Part shown: piece after piece, positions 1 through 37,790 of the stretch
How the letters are laid out: each line of letters begins with the position of its first letter
Numbering within the stretch: position 1 is the stretch's first letter
Assembly (NCBI RefSeq): GCF_036324505.1
Contig: NC_086351.1
Span: forward strand, 3,234,001 to 3,298,000
DNA length: 64,000 nt
From: Eleginops maclovinus
Lineage: Eukaryota > Chordata > Actinopteri > Perciformes > Eleginopidae
Reading direction: 5' to 3'
The notes under the pieces: model-generated
Databases searched by the model: none
The model's input: the letters and a program-made list of their open reading frames with translations, nothing else
Told to the model about the DNA's origin: nothing
Translations under genes and position numbers: made by a program

Positions 1-370
1 GTATTCACAATATTATTTGTACAGCTTTAGTAACTAGCTACTTTGCAGATGAAGAATAATAATACAAAATACAATTTAACTAATACATTTTGATATATTA
101 TCATCAAAGATATGTGTTATCACAAGCATTATTATGATTGCAATTATTATTTAAGACACCCTGCAGTATCATTAAAGTGAACCCCACATTTACCAGCTGT
201 GAAAGTGATCCAAACATGAATGTATTAATGAATGAAATACAATTATTAACTATAAATGATTCTGAAATAGTGCAGTACTTTTACATTTGGCACTATCAGT
301 ATATTTTGATGCTTATACTTTTGCACTTTTAGCTAAAAGTAATTTGGATTGCAGGACTTTTACTTGTAAA
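1..370. other. Intergenic AT-rich stretch, no gene seen
   Basis: AT-rich sequence with only short chance open frames. I see no splice-bounded exon, no protein similarity and no clear repeat boundary before the MITE that begins at 371. Confidence 0.5.
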
Positions 371-978
371 CAGAGGTGGGAAGTAACTAAGTACATTTAC
401 TCAAGTACTGTACTTGAGTACAATTTGGAGGTACTTGTACTTTACTTGAGTATTTACATGTTATGTTACTTTGTACTTCTAATCCCCCTACAATTCAGAG
501 GTACATGATGTACTTTTACTCCACTACATGTATTTAACACCTTTAGTTGCTAGGCAGATTAGGATTAATGATGGTAAATATAATCTCCCTTAAATCAGAC
601 TGTAGTTCACCTGCAGTAAATCCAGCAGCTACCCTGCAGTATACAAAGCCATTCAAACTAGCTGCATCTTTACCAGCTCTGAGAACACTTTAATGATCAA
701 TCATTATAAAACATATCAGAGATATTATTCTGAAATGGCACCAATCAGACAATGACTACTTTTACTGTCGCTGCTTTAAGTACATTTAGATGAGAGTACT
801 TTCTACTTTCACTGGAGGAACATTTAGAATACTTTTACTGTGACAGAGTATTCCTACACTCTGGTACTTCTACTTTACTCAAGTACAAGACCTGAGTACT
901 TCTACTTTACTCAAATACAAGATCTGAGTACTTCTACTTTTACTCAAGTACAAGATCTGAGTACTTCTCCCACCTCTG
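371..978. mobile_element. hAT-like non-autonomous element (MITE) with GTACTT-rich body
   Basis: The stretch opens with CAGAGGTGGGAAGTA and closes with the near-inverse TACTTCTCCCACCTCTG, forming terminal inverted repeats. The interior is full of GTACTT/AAGTAC words. The 8-bp flanks, cttgtaaa on the left and cttaaaag on the right, agree at 5 of 8 positions, which fits a decayed hAT target duplication. No transposase is encoded. Related fragments recur at about 5100-5240, 11305-11400, 20560-20885, 33808-33990 and 63515-63868, so this is a multicopy family. The hAT assignment rests on termini and 8-bp flanks only. Confidence 0.7.
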
Positions 979-1235
979 CTTAAAAGCTACTCTGTGTACT
1001 TCTTCCACCATGTGTGATTTTTACAACACAAGGGACAGAAAGTCTGGCAGTAAAGCTACACAATGCTGTAAATAGACTTGTCTGATAACATCCAATATAG
1101 TTTTAATAGACAAAACCATCTTACCACAAACAAAAACACCGTACATCCTACTGTGAGTGACCTAAGGGATGTTTTGATCCCAGGTGTGACTTACAGCTAT
1201 GGTTTAAAGTGTCTCGCCTTACAGTGTTCACTTAC

Positions 1236-1346
1236 CGTGGATGAGGAGGTGAGAGAAGCTGTGTGCGGAGACCCTCTGAGTGTGAGACTGAGCAGGGGAC
1301 CAGAAGTGTGTCAGGGGATTGTTCATCAAATGTCACATGACTCATT
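1236..1346 (-). other. Possible coding exon of an unidentified gene running off the left edge
   Basis: On the minus strand an acceptor (ctctcag) is followed directly by A-ATG and an open frame of about 36 codons beginning MSHVTFDEQS. It ends at a consensus donor, CACG/GTAAGTG, at 1236. Base composition is richer in GC than the surroundings. I do not recognise the peptide and found no partner exon, so this could be a chance arrangement. It would be a start-codon exon of a gene transcribed leftward. Confidence 0.25.
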
Positions 1347-1548
1347 CTGAGAGCTTAACATTTTGAAGATGTTTTTCAGATCTGTCAACCCGTCTCAGTC
1401 TTTTGCTGCGACCCCTTGCACCGTGCACAAAAACAAGACCTCCACCAGCCTCTTCTTTTTTTCCACAAGCACCATATCTCTCGTTTCACCCAAAATCTCT
1501 CTGCTGGCTGCACACAATCTCCCTGTCTCTTTTCTTTTACATCTGTCT

Positions 1549-1549
1549 T

Positions 1550-1616
<67 letters not shown>

Positions 1617-1628
1617 CTCTCTCTCTCT
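1549..1628. repeat. (CT)n microsatellite
   Basis: About 80 bp of nearly pure CT dinucleotides. The Ser-Leu and Arg-Glu open frames through it on either strand are artefacts of the repeat. Confidence 0.97.
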
Positions 1629-1639
1629 ACTCATTTGAC

Positions 1640-2185
1640 TGGTATAACCTCCTGTTGCTCTTACAAAAAGACCCAGAAGTTTTCAAAAAATGTAATGAAT
1701 CTAAGAGCTTTATGACACAGGAATGAGCAAAGCAAGAGACAGAGATTGCATCAACAATACCAGATGTAATGGTGAGGCCAAGAGGGACTTTAGTCATCTA
1801 GTTATGTATGAGGAAATTCAGATTTCACAAATAACTATGGAAATGTTTTGATTGACATGTAACATTTTGAATGATTAACTACATGCATTGTGTGTGTGAC
1901 ACTTTTCTGCGTGTGTTGGTGTGATGATTAACTGTACACTGTGGCTTAAATTCCCCGGATATGAGTAAAATATTACGGTCAATTAACAGACTGATGAGTG
2001 TTTGGTAAATTCCTGCTTTCACAGTTTATGATTAGTAATTGTCAGATCTTCTTATGTCATAATGAGTGATGAGCTTCTTATCTGCATTTATGTAAAGGTC
2101 ATATACTGACATACGCCTGTGTTTTTTTTAAGGGGAAGTATTACCTGCTTCCATATTATTAAATACACTTACCCAAAAAAAATGT
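1640..2185. other. Intergenic, nothing recognised
   Basis: AT-rich unique-looking sequence between the CT microsatellite and the Tc1 fragment. No exon-like structure or repeat termini were seen. Confidence 0.4.
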
Positions 2186-2189
2186 CACA

Positions 2190-2697
2190 CACTCTAATAT
2201 TCGTTGGACCGCCTTTAGCTTTGATTACGGCACGCATTCTCTGTGGCATCGTTTCCACGAGCTTCTCTATCGCAACATTTGTTTCTGTCATGAGTTGCAT
2301 TATTACTATTTTTATCTCGTACTGATGACGGGAGATTCGGACCACTGCGCAAACTCTTCTCCAGCACATCCCAAAGATTCTCAATGGGGTTCAGGTCTGG
2401 ACTCTGTGGGGGCCAATCCATGTGTGGAAATGAGGTCTCATGCTCCCTGAACCACTCTTTCACAATCTGAGCCCGATGGATCCTTGCATTGTCCTCTTGG
2501 AGCATGCCCGTGCCATCAGGGAAGAAGAAATCCACTGATGGAATAACCTGGTCCTTCAGTATATTCAGGGAGTCAGCTGACCTCATTCTTTGGGCACATT
2601 GCTGAACCTAGACCAGACCAACTGCAGCAACCCCAGATCATAGCACTGCCCCCACAGGCTGGGGACCTTTTGTTTGGCCGGGCAGTGTATGTTTATG
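2190..2697 (-). mobile_element. Tc1/mariner transposon fragment, C-terminal transposase, decayed
   Basis: Minus-strand frames encode the C-terminal half of a Tc1-type transposase. [15 protein letters not shown] carries the second catalytic Asp and [20 protein letters not shown] carries the final Glu of the DD34E triad. The frame breaks after SSVRDK. The N-terminal DNA-binding half and the first Asp are missing, so the copy is dead. Teleost genomes contain many such relics. The + strand at this location is the classic reverse complement of the family (attcgttggaccgcc). Confidence 0.93.
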
Positions 2698-2769
2698 GAC
2701 AAACATGATTTTTCACATACTATTTGTTTGAATATACACACGATTTAAAGATGATTGGGGGGGATTTTT

Positions 2770-4340
2770 TGCCTTTAAGATAAGATGAGATAAGATGAAC
2801 CTGTATAAATCCCCGTGAGGAAATTCAGGAGTTTAAGCAGAAACCGAGCGAGATTGAAAAACAGGACAGTACCGATTCACACAAGGATAATACAATTAAA
2901 GTCATATAGAGGTAAGTAACTGTTAAAACAAACTGTTCAAACCTAAGTGAACATACGTATATACATTTTAAAATATATTTACATGTATGTGTAAAATGCT
3001 ATGCTAACTGCTGATGTTATGATACTGTTTAATGACTTACATTGTTAACCCCTCGTTGTGCAGCCTGGTTCCTCAGGCACAAACAAAGGAGTGTATTACA
3101 GATTACAGCTGATGATAGTGACATTACATTTCATTTTATTTACCTGACACTTTTATTGTAAAGTGCAATAAACTAGAACGATACAAACTCAGGAAAACAA
3201 CAAAAATATGGGAATATTTGCTTCAAAATAAGTCAAAAAATTGAAGTGCTGCTGCATTAGTTTCAATGGGCTAAACTCATTAAGTGCTCATTTTTTATAA
3301 TTTAATGGCCAAGACAGGGATAAGGAGGGCAACCTGCACTCTCAGCTTTAGTAAATGGGGCGTAGACTTCACATCTCAAACTGAATCCTAAACTGACTTA
3401 GAGTTTCAATACCCAATTGAGTCTCCCAGAAAGAGATTAAGTTCGCTTAATACTTAGTGTGTCAAATGCAACAAAACACTTCTGCATACGGTCCCTATTT
3501 CCAGTTTGCAAGACGGCATTTTTTCAAGGTAAATTTGACTCACAACTCTTTGCACAGTGGATAAATGAGCAAGAGGCTCAAAGTGCAAGGTGCAATGTTA
3601 GGATGAAGAAGCATGACCGTACGATAAGCAAACGTGTGTACTTTGTAACAGGCGACTTTACTACAGCCTAAAGTATATGTGGAGTCTTTTCATCTCTGCA
3701 CTTCCACCATCATCTGTTGTTCTCTACATCTTTGTCACTTCTTTACAGAAAGGAGGCCAAAACAACCCTTGATCTCCTGTGAAATTGTGAAAAGGGGCCT
3801 CAGGTTGTAGAGGGGCTCTCGGAGCCACTGAAACAAAGTACAGGGGTGACTGTTAGAGAGATGACTGTTTGATGATCGTAGAGCAAACCTGGTCATGCTT
3901 ATCGTCAGGTTTCAGTATGAGACAGCTTGGCCTTAACAATAAGATTAGAAGTTGGCAGTAAAAAGATAATATACATGTGCATTCATACAAGACGTAAAGA
4001 AAATAATCTACCAGTTTACAATTAATAAAAGGCACGATCAGGACTTTAGCCCCAAAGTATCGAGCATTCAAGATGTATTTTAGTTCATGTGAGTTCAATA
4101 TTCAAACCGATTGTATAATCTATTATAGGATATGTGTCTTCAGTTATTGTCTTGAAAGTATAGTTGATCTCATCCAAGTACAACACACATATAGCTACTT
4201 TTTGCCTGACTGGAAACTGAAAATCTACATGCAGACTCATATCAGTTTCTAGATCAGACTGTATGAAACTCAACAGTGCACGTGCATGTCAGAAAAGAAA
4301 CCTACTTAAAGTGTCTGTGTGGCAGATGTTTTAGCGGAAT
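2770..4340. other. Intergenic, mostly unrecognised; short retroelement-tail-like stretch at the left
   Basis: Positions 2775-2900 contain a gataagatgagataagatgaac stretch followed by a ccccgtgaggaaattcag-like sequence. That resembles the widespread teleost retroelement tail also seen near 16500, 23600, 31120, 52430 and 58160. The rest is AT-rich with small unsupported open frames, such as 3459-3671 on + and 3853-4098 on -. No gene is supported. Confidence 0.4.
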
Positions 4341-4354
4341 TATTTGACACTTAC

Positions 4355-4534
4355 ATGCATAAGACACAGAGCCACACAGAAGAGGGTGAGGAGGAGGAAC
4401 ATTAGAAAGATGAAGACAGTTTTTTTTCTTTTGCTCACTGAAGGGAAGGATGTGGTTTTTCTGAGGAAGTCCTTGTCTTGCTCTGCTGACTGAGTTCTTT
4501 TATGTAATGTACCAGAGAAGTCACATGACTCCAC
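4355..4534 (-). other. Possible first coding exon of a type II membrane protein
   Basis: A minus-strand ATG at 4534 opens a 60-codon frame ending exactly at a strong donor, CAT/GTAAGT, in phase 0. Residues 1-36 are polar and end in the basic SKRKK. Residues 37-58 are strongly hydrophobic (KTVFIFLMFLLLTLFCVAL...). This basic-then-hydrophobic layout matches first exons of TNF-superfamily ligands or C-type lectin-like receptors. A TATAAA-like box lies only about 15-25 bp upstream of the ATG, which is awkward for this start. No downstream exon was identified, so it may be an orphan or pseudogene exon. Confidence 0.35.
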
Positions 4535-4539
4535 GCTCT

Positions 4540-5400
4540 GCTGGATCCCTATATAAAGTACCAGCCTACATTTCGCTGTGGCCCATAATTACAGTGCATC
4601 GAGTTATACTTCAAGGATTCAAAGACTTTATTGTTATATGCAAAACATGGGTGGTTCTGTGGCCCCACCTTCCAAAAGAAGAATCTATGATAATGCAATT
4701 TGTGATAGTGTTGCAGCAAAGACTAATAAAATAAAAACACTACAAGAGAGCCAATCACAAAAAGTATACAAGATAATAAACATATAAACAGACATGAGAC
4801 ATAACATTACAGTTACTACAGACATGTTTAAGATCCTTTAATGTACATTTGTTTAGGAAATAATGTATGTTTTACCCCAAAATGCACATGGGTTTATGGG
4901 CGGTTCTGGGGGTTGTCTTTTGTCCAGTATTCAATTTGCCCCTCTCATAAAATGACTGGTTCCTCCTTGATAGATTAAACCATCCAACATTATATTTAAG
5001 TAACTAAAACCACAAGTTGGTTAACTGAAAATGTATTGGAATTAAGATTTTGCTTTAAAATGTTTTAAATTATTTTAATATTTTACGAGTTTCTTCTGTC
5101 TTTTACTTGGGAAGTACATTTCCCTAATGGTACCTTTTATTAAGTACCACTCTTAATGCAGTACTTGTGTTACAGTGTGGTAGGCTATTAGTTCTTTTAC
5201 TCAAGTTAAGGAGACACATTCTTTGTCCACCTCTGCACCTGTCCTATCTCGTAGATTTTAGGATGTTTAATGATATGAAAGTTAGCTGCAGACCTTTTCT
5301 TCACCTGTGTGCATGGCTCACTTTATCCTGTGTTTTAGTGTGTGCACTTTTAGCTCTCTGTTGCCTCTCGTCTGGCTTCACACTTCCAAGAAATGGTCTC
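4540..5400. other. Intergenic with retroelement tail and MITE fragments
   Basis: Positions 4617-4800 (ttcaaagactttattgttatatgc) look like a teleost retroelement tail. Positions 5100-5240 contain a decayed GTACTT-rich hAT-like fragment ending tttgtccacctctgcac. A leucine-rich open frame beginning at 5275 resembles a signal peptide but has no exon partner in frame. Confidence 0.4.
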
Positions 5401-5439
5401 GTGACTCAGCTATTTCCCGTATTGCAGTCCTCCCCCGCT

Positions 5440-5585
5440 CGTCCTCAGCGGAGAAGGGGCAAGTGGCGCCGTCGCTCTGCTTTCAGTTTTCTTCGAAACA
5501 GAACAAAAGTTATATGGAATTAAATATACATTAATGTCGCTTTATGGACCTGCGCTGAAAGAACTTCTCCACGGTGATTTCGCAG
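5440..5585 (+). promoter_or_regulatory. tnfrsf1a: Candidate promoter and 5' untranslated exon of tnfrsf1a
   Basis: A locally GC-richer stretch contains an IRF-like TTTTCTTCGAAAC segment near 5490. It is followed by sequence ending at a perfect donor, GCAG/GTAAGT, at 5585. If spliced to the acceptor at 7234 it would form a non-coding leader. Its short frame (MSLYGPALKE...) does not continue in frame into the receptor exons. The link is inference from position and splice signals only. Confidence 0.3.
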
Positions 5586-5599
5586 GTAAGTGTCAGTAA

Positions 5600-7230
5600 A
5601 ATATCTCTGCATGTCCGCCTGTGGGAAGAGGAGATTCATATCAGACTTTTGCGGTGGGCGTTTTGTGGTGTAAACTAAAGCGAAACCAGTGATAAACATT
5701 AAAATGAGGGCAGATTAAGCACTTTAATACGTCAAAGTTATCGCTAAACAAGTAAGACTTTAGATTTGAAGGTTTAAATTCGAGTTCATTCTTGGAGTGT
5801 TTGTGCGACAGGGAAGTGAAGAGGCTGCCAAAACAAGTGTCGCAGAATATTCAGGATATGAGAGTGTTGTTCTAAGCTGTCTGTTGACCAAGTCGATCTG
5901 TATTTATCCACGGACTTCATTTCCATTAAAGAAACACTTGAATATTGTTGTTGTATGTGTGTTAAATCGCTTTACTTATCATCCATCTAACTTTCCCCTA
6001 TGACAACCTTAAAAGACCTGTGTCTAACTCTCAGAATAACCCAATCTACATGTCAATAACCTTAATTCAACAATTACAACCAGGTGTTGTTTAAGATGTT
6101 ATATTTGGCTTAAAATATAGAGACTTTTACGTTTTACGAATCATCAGATCAATCAACAGTTGCTTACCTCTTGCTAACCTTGCTGATGGTTTCGTTTTAT
6201 CTGCTAATGTGATGAGAAAACCACATCTGAAACTCCAACCCCCTCCCCAATATGATTGTTCCTCAAGTTAATGCAAAGACCTGCCAACAGTGTCAGAAAG
6301 TAGTTCCAATCAAAACGTGTCCTCAGCCAAGTGTGGGGATAATCCTGTTGAATAATCAACGCCTAATATCAAATTTGTTAGGATTTGTCCTCCATTTTAA
6401 TGTTGGGACTCCCAGAACTGCATATTTGGATATCATATAGGTGGAAAAACACGTCTAGAGTAATTTGGGGGACCCTTTTAAGGTTCTTAGGTCAAGGATC
6501 TGTAGTTTATTTAGCACAGTATGGATGGATTTTAAAATGATGCACTGATGGCTCTTATTTACATACTGGAAAACATGATTTGATGGATGAAATACGTACA
6601 GGAAATGATGCTGTTCTTTGGAAATGTGACCCGACTCAATGACCTCAGTTTTAGGTGACGTTGTTAGCAAAATCACAAAATTGCATTTTCTTCTTGCTGG
6701 ACATTTTAGGAGATAGACGGATTGTTATTTTTTCTATTTTGAACCACTGGAATTATGCACATATGGCTCTTATTTACACACCAGGAAACATTAATGGTTG
6801 GTGGATGAAATATGCACAGAAACTGACCCAGCACCCGAGTAAAGGCCATGTTTTTAGCAAAATCAGAACGATGTATCCTCTTTTCCCTGGACATCTTAGG
6901 AACCCTAAGACTCGGGCAGCTCTACATTGTCAGACTTGGTCGAACCTTTATCAGATATAAAGTGAAATGTTTACTGAAAGCTATATTATTGACTAGCATG
7001 TATTATTATCTAGGTCCTAAAAACCCCATATTCACACTTTTATAGCATCGATTTAAAACAATGATTGGAAACATGCACTTATGCACGAGATCAGCTGAAG
7101 CTATAAAGACCTCAAGAAATGTAGGGACATTTACGGCTTTAAATAGTGAGGTTTGATTAGAAATGTGTGGGCCTAGAGTCAAAGATGGACTATATTGACT
7201 GTGAGAGATGTTTGACGGACCCTTTTCCTT
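5600..7230. other. Presumed first intron/upstream region of tnfrsf1a; internal duplicated segments
   Basis: No coding exon is seen. Two stretches around 6455-6720 and 6700-6960 look like diverged tandem copies. Both carry ttaggtcaaggat/ttaggaaccctaag-type words, a phrase like gatggctcttatttacatactggaaaacat and a phrase like ggatgaaatacgtacaggaa. This suggests an old local duplication or repeat. Confidence 0.4.
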
Positions 7231-7267
7231 GCAGGTGTCCTCAGATGGATTGAGTTAAAGCTATAAG

Positions 7268-14340
<7,073 letters not shown>

Positions 14341-15010
14341 CATTTAAACAAGTTATTTTGAATTAGAAATAGGCTTTAAAGGTTCAAAATCAGACTTCTG
14401 GACTCAATTATGGGCATTAATGTCTATAAGATTAAGAGGTCTTTACTACATGAATACATGACAAGTTATTAACCTTTTGGAAATGTATATATTTAATCAC
14501 CTTTTCAATGACTGCTACATATTCCACTGTTTATTCTGTATTCTGTTCTGTATCTACCTTTTCTATGCTTGTCTACTTTCCCATTTCTCCTAATTTTACC
14601 TGCGATCACTGCTCTTAATTCCTGTTTACTGTGCTATTAAACACCATATTGATTTCATATCAATGCATAATTTCCTTTTGTGTTCTCTGCAGAAAAAATC
14701 CTGCTGCTTAAGACGTTTAATCCCTTGCTTGAAATGGTTTCCTAACATTTGCCCAAGGGTGTCAATAATCCTGATTGATGTGCAGCAACAATAGATCATA
14801 TTTAGAGAAAAACCAGGCACCGCCTCCTGACTAACTGCGACACATTAACCGGAGTGCTGATTTGTCGGCTGCAGAATCAGGTTGTTCCCGTCAGGCTAGT
14901 TGCAGAAGGCATGGGTGCAGGTGAAAGGAAAAGAGAGGGAGGGAACGCACACGGAGAGAAGGAGGAGGAGAAAGCTAATAGAAACCAAAGATGACTGTGA
15001 GTGAAACAAA

Positions 15011-30152
<15,142 letters not shown>

Positions 30153-30447
30153 CGCTAAGAATCAGCGCCTTTTTTACATGGAGGAAAAGCTGGAGCACGT
30201 AGAATAGGATCCATATGTCGAGTAAACTTCTATTTCTCACAAAGGTCTTCCGTCTGTAATGCGTGCACTTAAACATTCTGTAATTAATGTAAAATAATGT
30301 CATATATTTCATATTCTGTTCATATGCTGTTTATATACTGTGTAAATATAATGAAACATACTTTTTTATAAATGCCTGTATATATTATTTATATCAGGGA
30401 TAATGTTCCCTTTTTCCTTGACCTTTCAGATTGTTTATAATGTAACA

Positions 30448-30453
30448 AATAAA
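30448..30453 (+). terminator. plekhg6: Polyadenylation signal AATAAA of plekhg6
   Basis: The first good AATAAA lies about 300 bp after the plekhg6 stop. Only 22 bp separate it from the opposite-strand signal of lag3. Confidence 0.6.
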
Positions 30454-30475
30454 CCAGTATTTCTGTTAAATAACC

Positions 30476-30481
30476 TTTATT
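30476..30481 (-). terminator. lag3: Polyadenylation signal AATAAA of lag3 (minus strand)
   Basis: The plus-strand TTTATT here is AATAAA on the minus strand, about 215 bp after the lag3 stop at 30693-30695. Confidence 0.6.
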
Positions 30482-30692
30482 TGTAGAACGTTATTTTCTC
30501 AATATACATACATGGAAACAACAGGATTAGACGCACATTTAAAATCAACAAAAGAATGACTGCTACAACATCTGCTCTAAAAATACTGTATTTACAAAAC
30601 TTGTGCAAACTAAAGTCTCCCAATGTGGTGCAGACATGAAGGCGGATCTCAGGTCAGTTTAGCGCTCCGTCTTCCTCTGCTTCAACGAGTCA

Positions 30693-35112
<4,420 letters not shown>

Positions 35113-36105
35113 CTTCAGTGTAATCTCTTCTCTTCACTTGAACCTGCTCTGTTTCCACTTCCTCCTGACTCCTCAATGTGCTCTCTGATGTGTTCTTTCA
35201 TTCGATGACTTGTTTTTATATGAGCACGTTGGTGTTAGGTAGTTCCTCTGAAGATCACGTGACTTCAGCTTCTGCCACACTTTCATGTGGTTCATTTGTG
35301 TCAGCACGGAACATTATAGACAGAGCAGTAAACAGGGAGACCCACATCCTCCCACGGATTCCCCCTTTCCCCTCTCTTCCTTCTTCACAACACTCAAATG
35401 TGTAAACCAATATGTGACCTTATTCAAAAGCTTACAGAAACAAGAAGTAAACAAGAGTGAAAGTAAAAATCCTCTGTTTTGGCAGAGTTTGAAACCTGTT
35501 TGCTTGACATGTAATTATGTCTGAAAGCACAGGATAAATGAGTTAAGGTCATTTCAGAAAAGGGCTTATGTCAAGAAGTCATGTGGTATTAGATCTTGAG
35601 GATTTGTTTGATGGTTAATTGCTTTGGTCCTTGATTGTTAATTACATGAACTGAGTTGTTTCGTTTGTTTGTGTTTATGTGGATAGTGTGTAAATGTGTG
35701 TTTGACTGTATGTGTGTCAGGAGATCGTGATAAGATAAAGACACAATGCAGAAACATAGAATAGGATCATGCAGTTATATCTCAACACTGTATTTCAACT
35801 TCTAAACAAACTCTGTTTTTAGAAATGGTCATCTGCGAAATGAGCTATAAACTCATTTAGATTATTCTCCAAACACTGCACTTAATCACTTAAGTATCAT
35901 TCATAAATAATATTTAAAAATGGTCATTTATTGTATGTCACAAAAGGGTATCTATACAGTATTCAATGCCATACATTTAGTTCTGTAAATCATTTAATAA
36001 TATGTTGAAAACATTTCTTCAAATAGCCTAATATTTAGAAAAATACATACAGTAGTTTAATGTGTTTTAATAAGAACCTGAAAAAAGTCTGTAGTTTGTT
36101 GTAGA
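35113..36105. other. lag3 5' flank and intergenic
   Basis: The first 150 bp upstream of the lag3 ATG (35113-35260) should hold its promoter. I see no TATA box at a convincing position. The rest is AT-rich with no exon-like structure. Confidence 0.4.
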
Positions 36106-36107
36106 TC

Positions 36108-36215
36108 AGTTTTAGCCTTGGTGCAGTCCAAAGGGACTTGGCTTGGGAACAGGAAGGTCACCAGTTCAAGTCCCAGATAGACCAAGTGCCACCGAGGGGT
36201 CCCTGCGCCAGGAAT
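36108..36215 (+). mobile_element. tRNA-derived SINE head fragment
   Basis: ccaaagggacttggcttgggaacaggaaggtcaccagttcaagtcccag matches the SINE at 28703, including a B-box-like ccagttcaagtccc. It is truncated. Confidence 0.55.
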
Positions 36216-36344
36216 CATTCAAAGAAAATAAATAACTTGATGGTAAAGATAGCCAAAAAGGACATGCTTAGATACATAAGTGCTATAGTATGGAATAAAT
36301 AAAGCACATTAGACATGTTTTTTAAAGTATGTCATTCAAAACAT

Positions 36345-37600
36345 GTAGAAAAAAATAAGAGACCACTCCAGATGTTTCTTAAATCTTTATCTCTACATGC
36401 ATGGCAGCCATTCCAGTGTGTGTTGAATTCCAAAACAGAACAAATGTTGTCAGTAGTTTAAAGAATACAAGAAAATAAATATAATAATTTAACTCCATTT
36501 TTTTATATTGGTTGCAAGGGGATCAAATACTTGTTTCCCCCAATGAAATGCAAATCAATGTATATCTTTTTTGATGTACATTTAACTTACATTTCTTTGT
36601 AAGTGGTTAAACTAAGATTGGCAGGGCATCAAATACGTATTTCCTCCACTGTACCTATAATAAATCCAGAAAAACTGATAATGCTGCAGTGGTCTTTACA
36701 TTTTTTCCAGAGCTGTACAGTTAAAAGGTCCTTCTGTAGTAACAGAATAGGAAACTGCATCTACAGTAAAACTATATTTATACTTCAAAATAAAGTGTTT
36801 CTAACTGCATCTTCACTGAATGACCTGTAGATTACTTGGTTACAGTAATTCTCCAGACTGCTCTGATTGTTGCTTGTTTACAAAACACTTCAGTTTCATT
36901 CACGGAAGCTCGAGACGTTGCCTTGAAACTGAAAAAGACAAAACCAACCAACCACTGCTCCTCCGTCACTGCCAGTCATCTGCATAACAACAAATGGTTA
37001 ATGGACAGCTCTCATCATCATCATCATCATCATCATCATCGTCATCATCATCATCATCGTCATCATCATCATCATCATCAGGGTGGGAACAATCCAGGAA
37101 CCTGGTGTCTTCTTCTGAGGGATTTTTCATGAAAGTGATTCATCCCCTCCATTCTCGCTTCTTTGTTCTCCTACTCATCATTTCTTATATCGCTGTAACA
37201 GAACCAGGTCGACATTGCCATTCAGATGATTGTGAGACAGCCTGCTATATGATCAGTATACTTTACTAAATGTAGTTTAAGATTGGAAAATATACAGTGA
37301 AGTTAGTGGACCAATGTCTGCCTGACAACCGGTGCGTTCTCTGATTGTGTTTTCGTTATTTATTGGCTCAATTCATAACTTTTTTATCCTGATTAGGAAC
37401 GCTGAACTCCATATACAGAGACCATTCCAAATTGTCCTTAAATCTTTGTCTCTACATGTACGGCAGCCATTCCAGTGTCTGTCGAATTCCAATACGGAGA
37501 AAAATTGACGTTTTTATAAAAATAAAAACATTTAACTCAAAGACACGTCTATAAATAATGAACCAAGAGAAATGATAATGCTGAAGTGATCCCTTATTTT
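36345..37600. repeat. Two copies of a teleost repeat flanking unrecognised sequence
   Basis: gagaccactccagatgtttcttaaatctttatctctacatgcatggcagccattcc at 36359 recurs with changes at about 37419 (gagaccattccaaattgtcc...). No coding capacity. The GATGATGATG array lies between them. Confidence 0.5.
37013..37081. repeat. (ATC)n microsatellite
   Basis: ATC triplets with two GTC interruptions. The His-rich and Ser-rich frames over it are artefacts. Confidence 0.95.
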
Positions 37601-37604
37601 TTTT

Positions 37605-37742
37605 CCACGGCTGTATATATGGGAGAAAGTTGGAGTGACGTGTCTTGCCCAAGGACACAATAACATGCTGACTGCAGTGGGGATTGAACCTGCGCTGCCC
37701 TGATCCAAAGAGGAACGCACTAGTCCACTGCATCACAGCCTG
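37605..37742 (-). mobile_element. tRNA-derived SINE fragment, minus strand
   Basis: Read on the minus strand it has ggctgtgatgcagtggact, a B-box-like gcaggttcaatccccactgc, then agtcagcatgttattgtgtccttgggcaag. The copy at 45899-46045 has the same order of phrases. It is degenerate and not a functional tRNA. Confidence 0.55.
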
Positions 37743-37790
37743 AGCCTGCCAATTAGCATTTACAGTAAATTAAAGGACACATTCTTAATG

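Noticed and set aside
5167..5534. Leucine-rich frame resembling a signal peptide, considered as exon 1 of tnfrsf1a
   Set aside because: It has no donor in a phase that joins the receptor, overlaps a repeat fragment, and the real signal peptide is encoded at 7299-7340 plus 7457 onward.
37013..37081. CRISPR-like regular repeat
   Set aside because: It is a contiguous trinucleotide repeat with no spacers, in a vertebrate genome.
36836..37269. His-rich and Ser-rich frames
   Set aside because: They are produced by the ATC microsatellite at 37013-37081.
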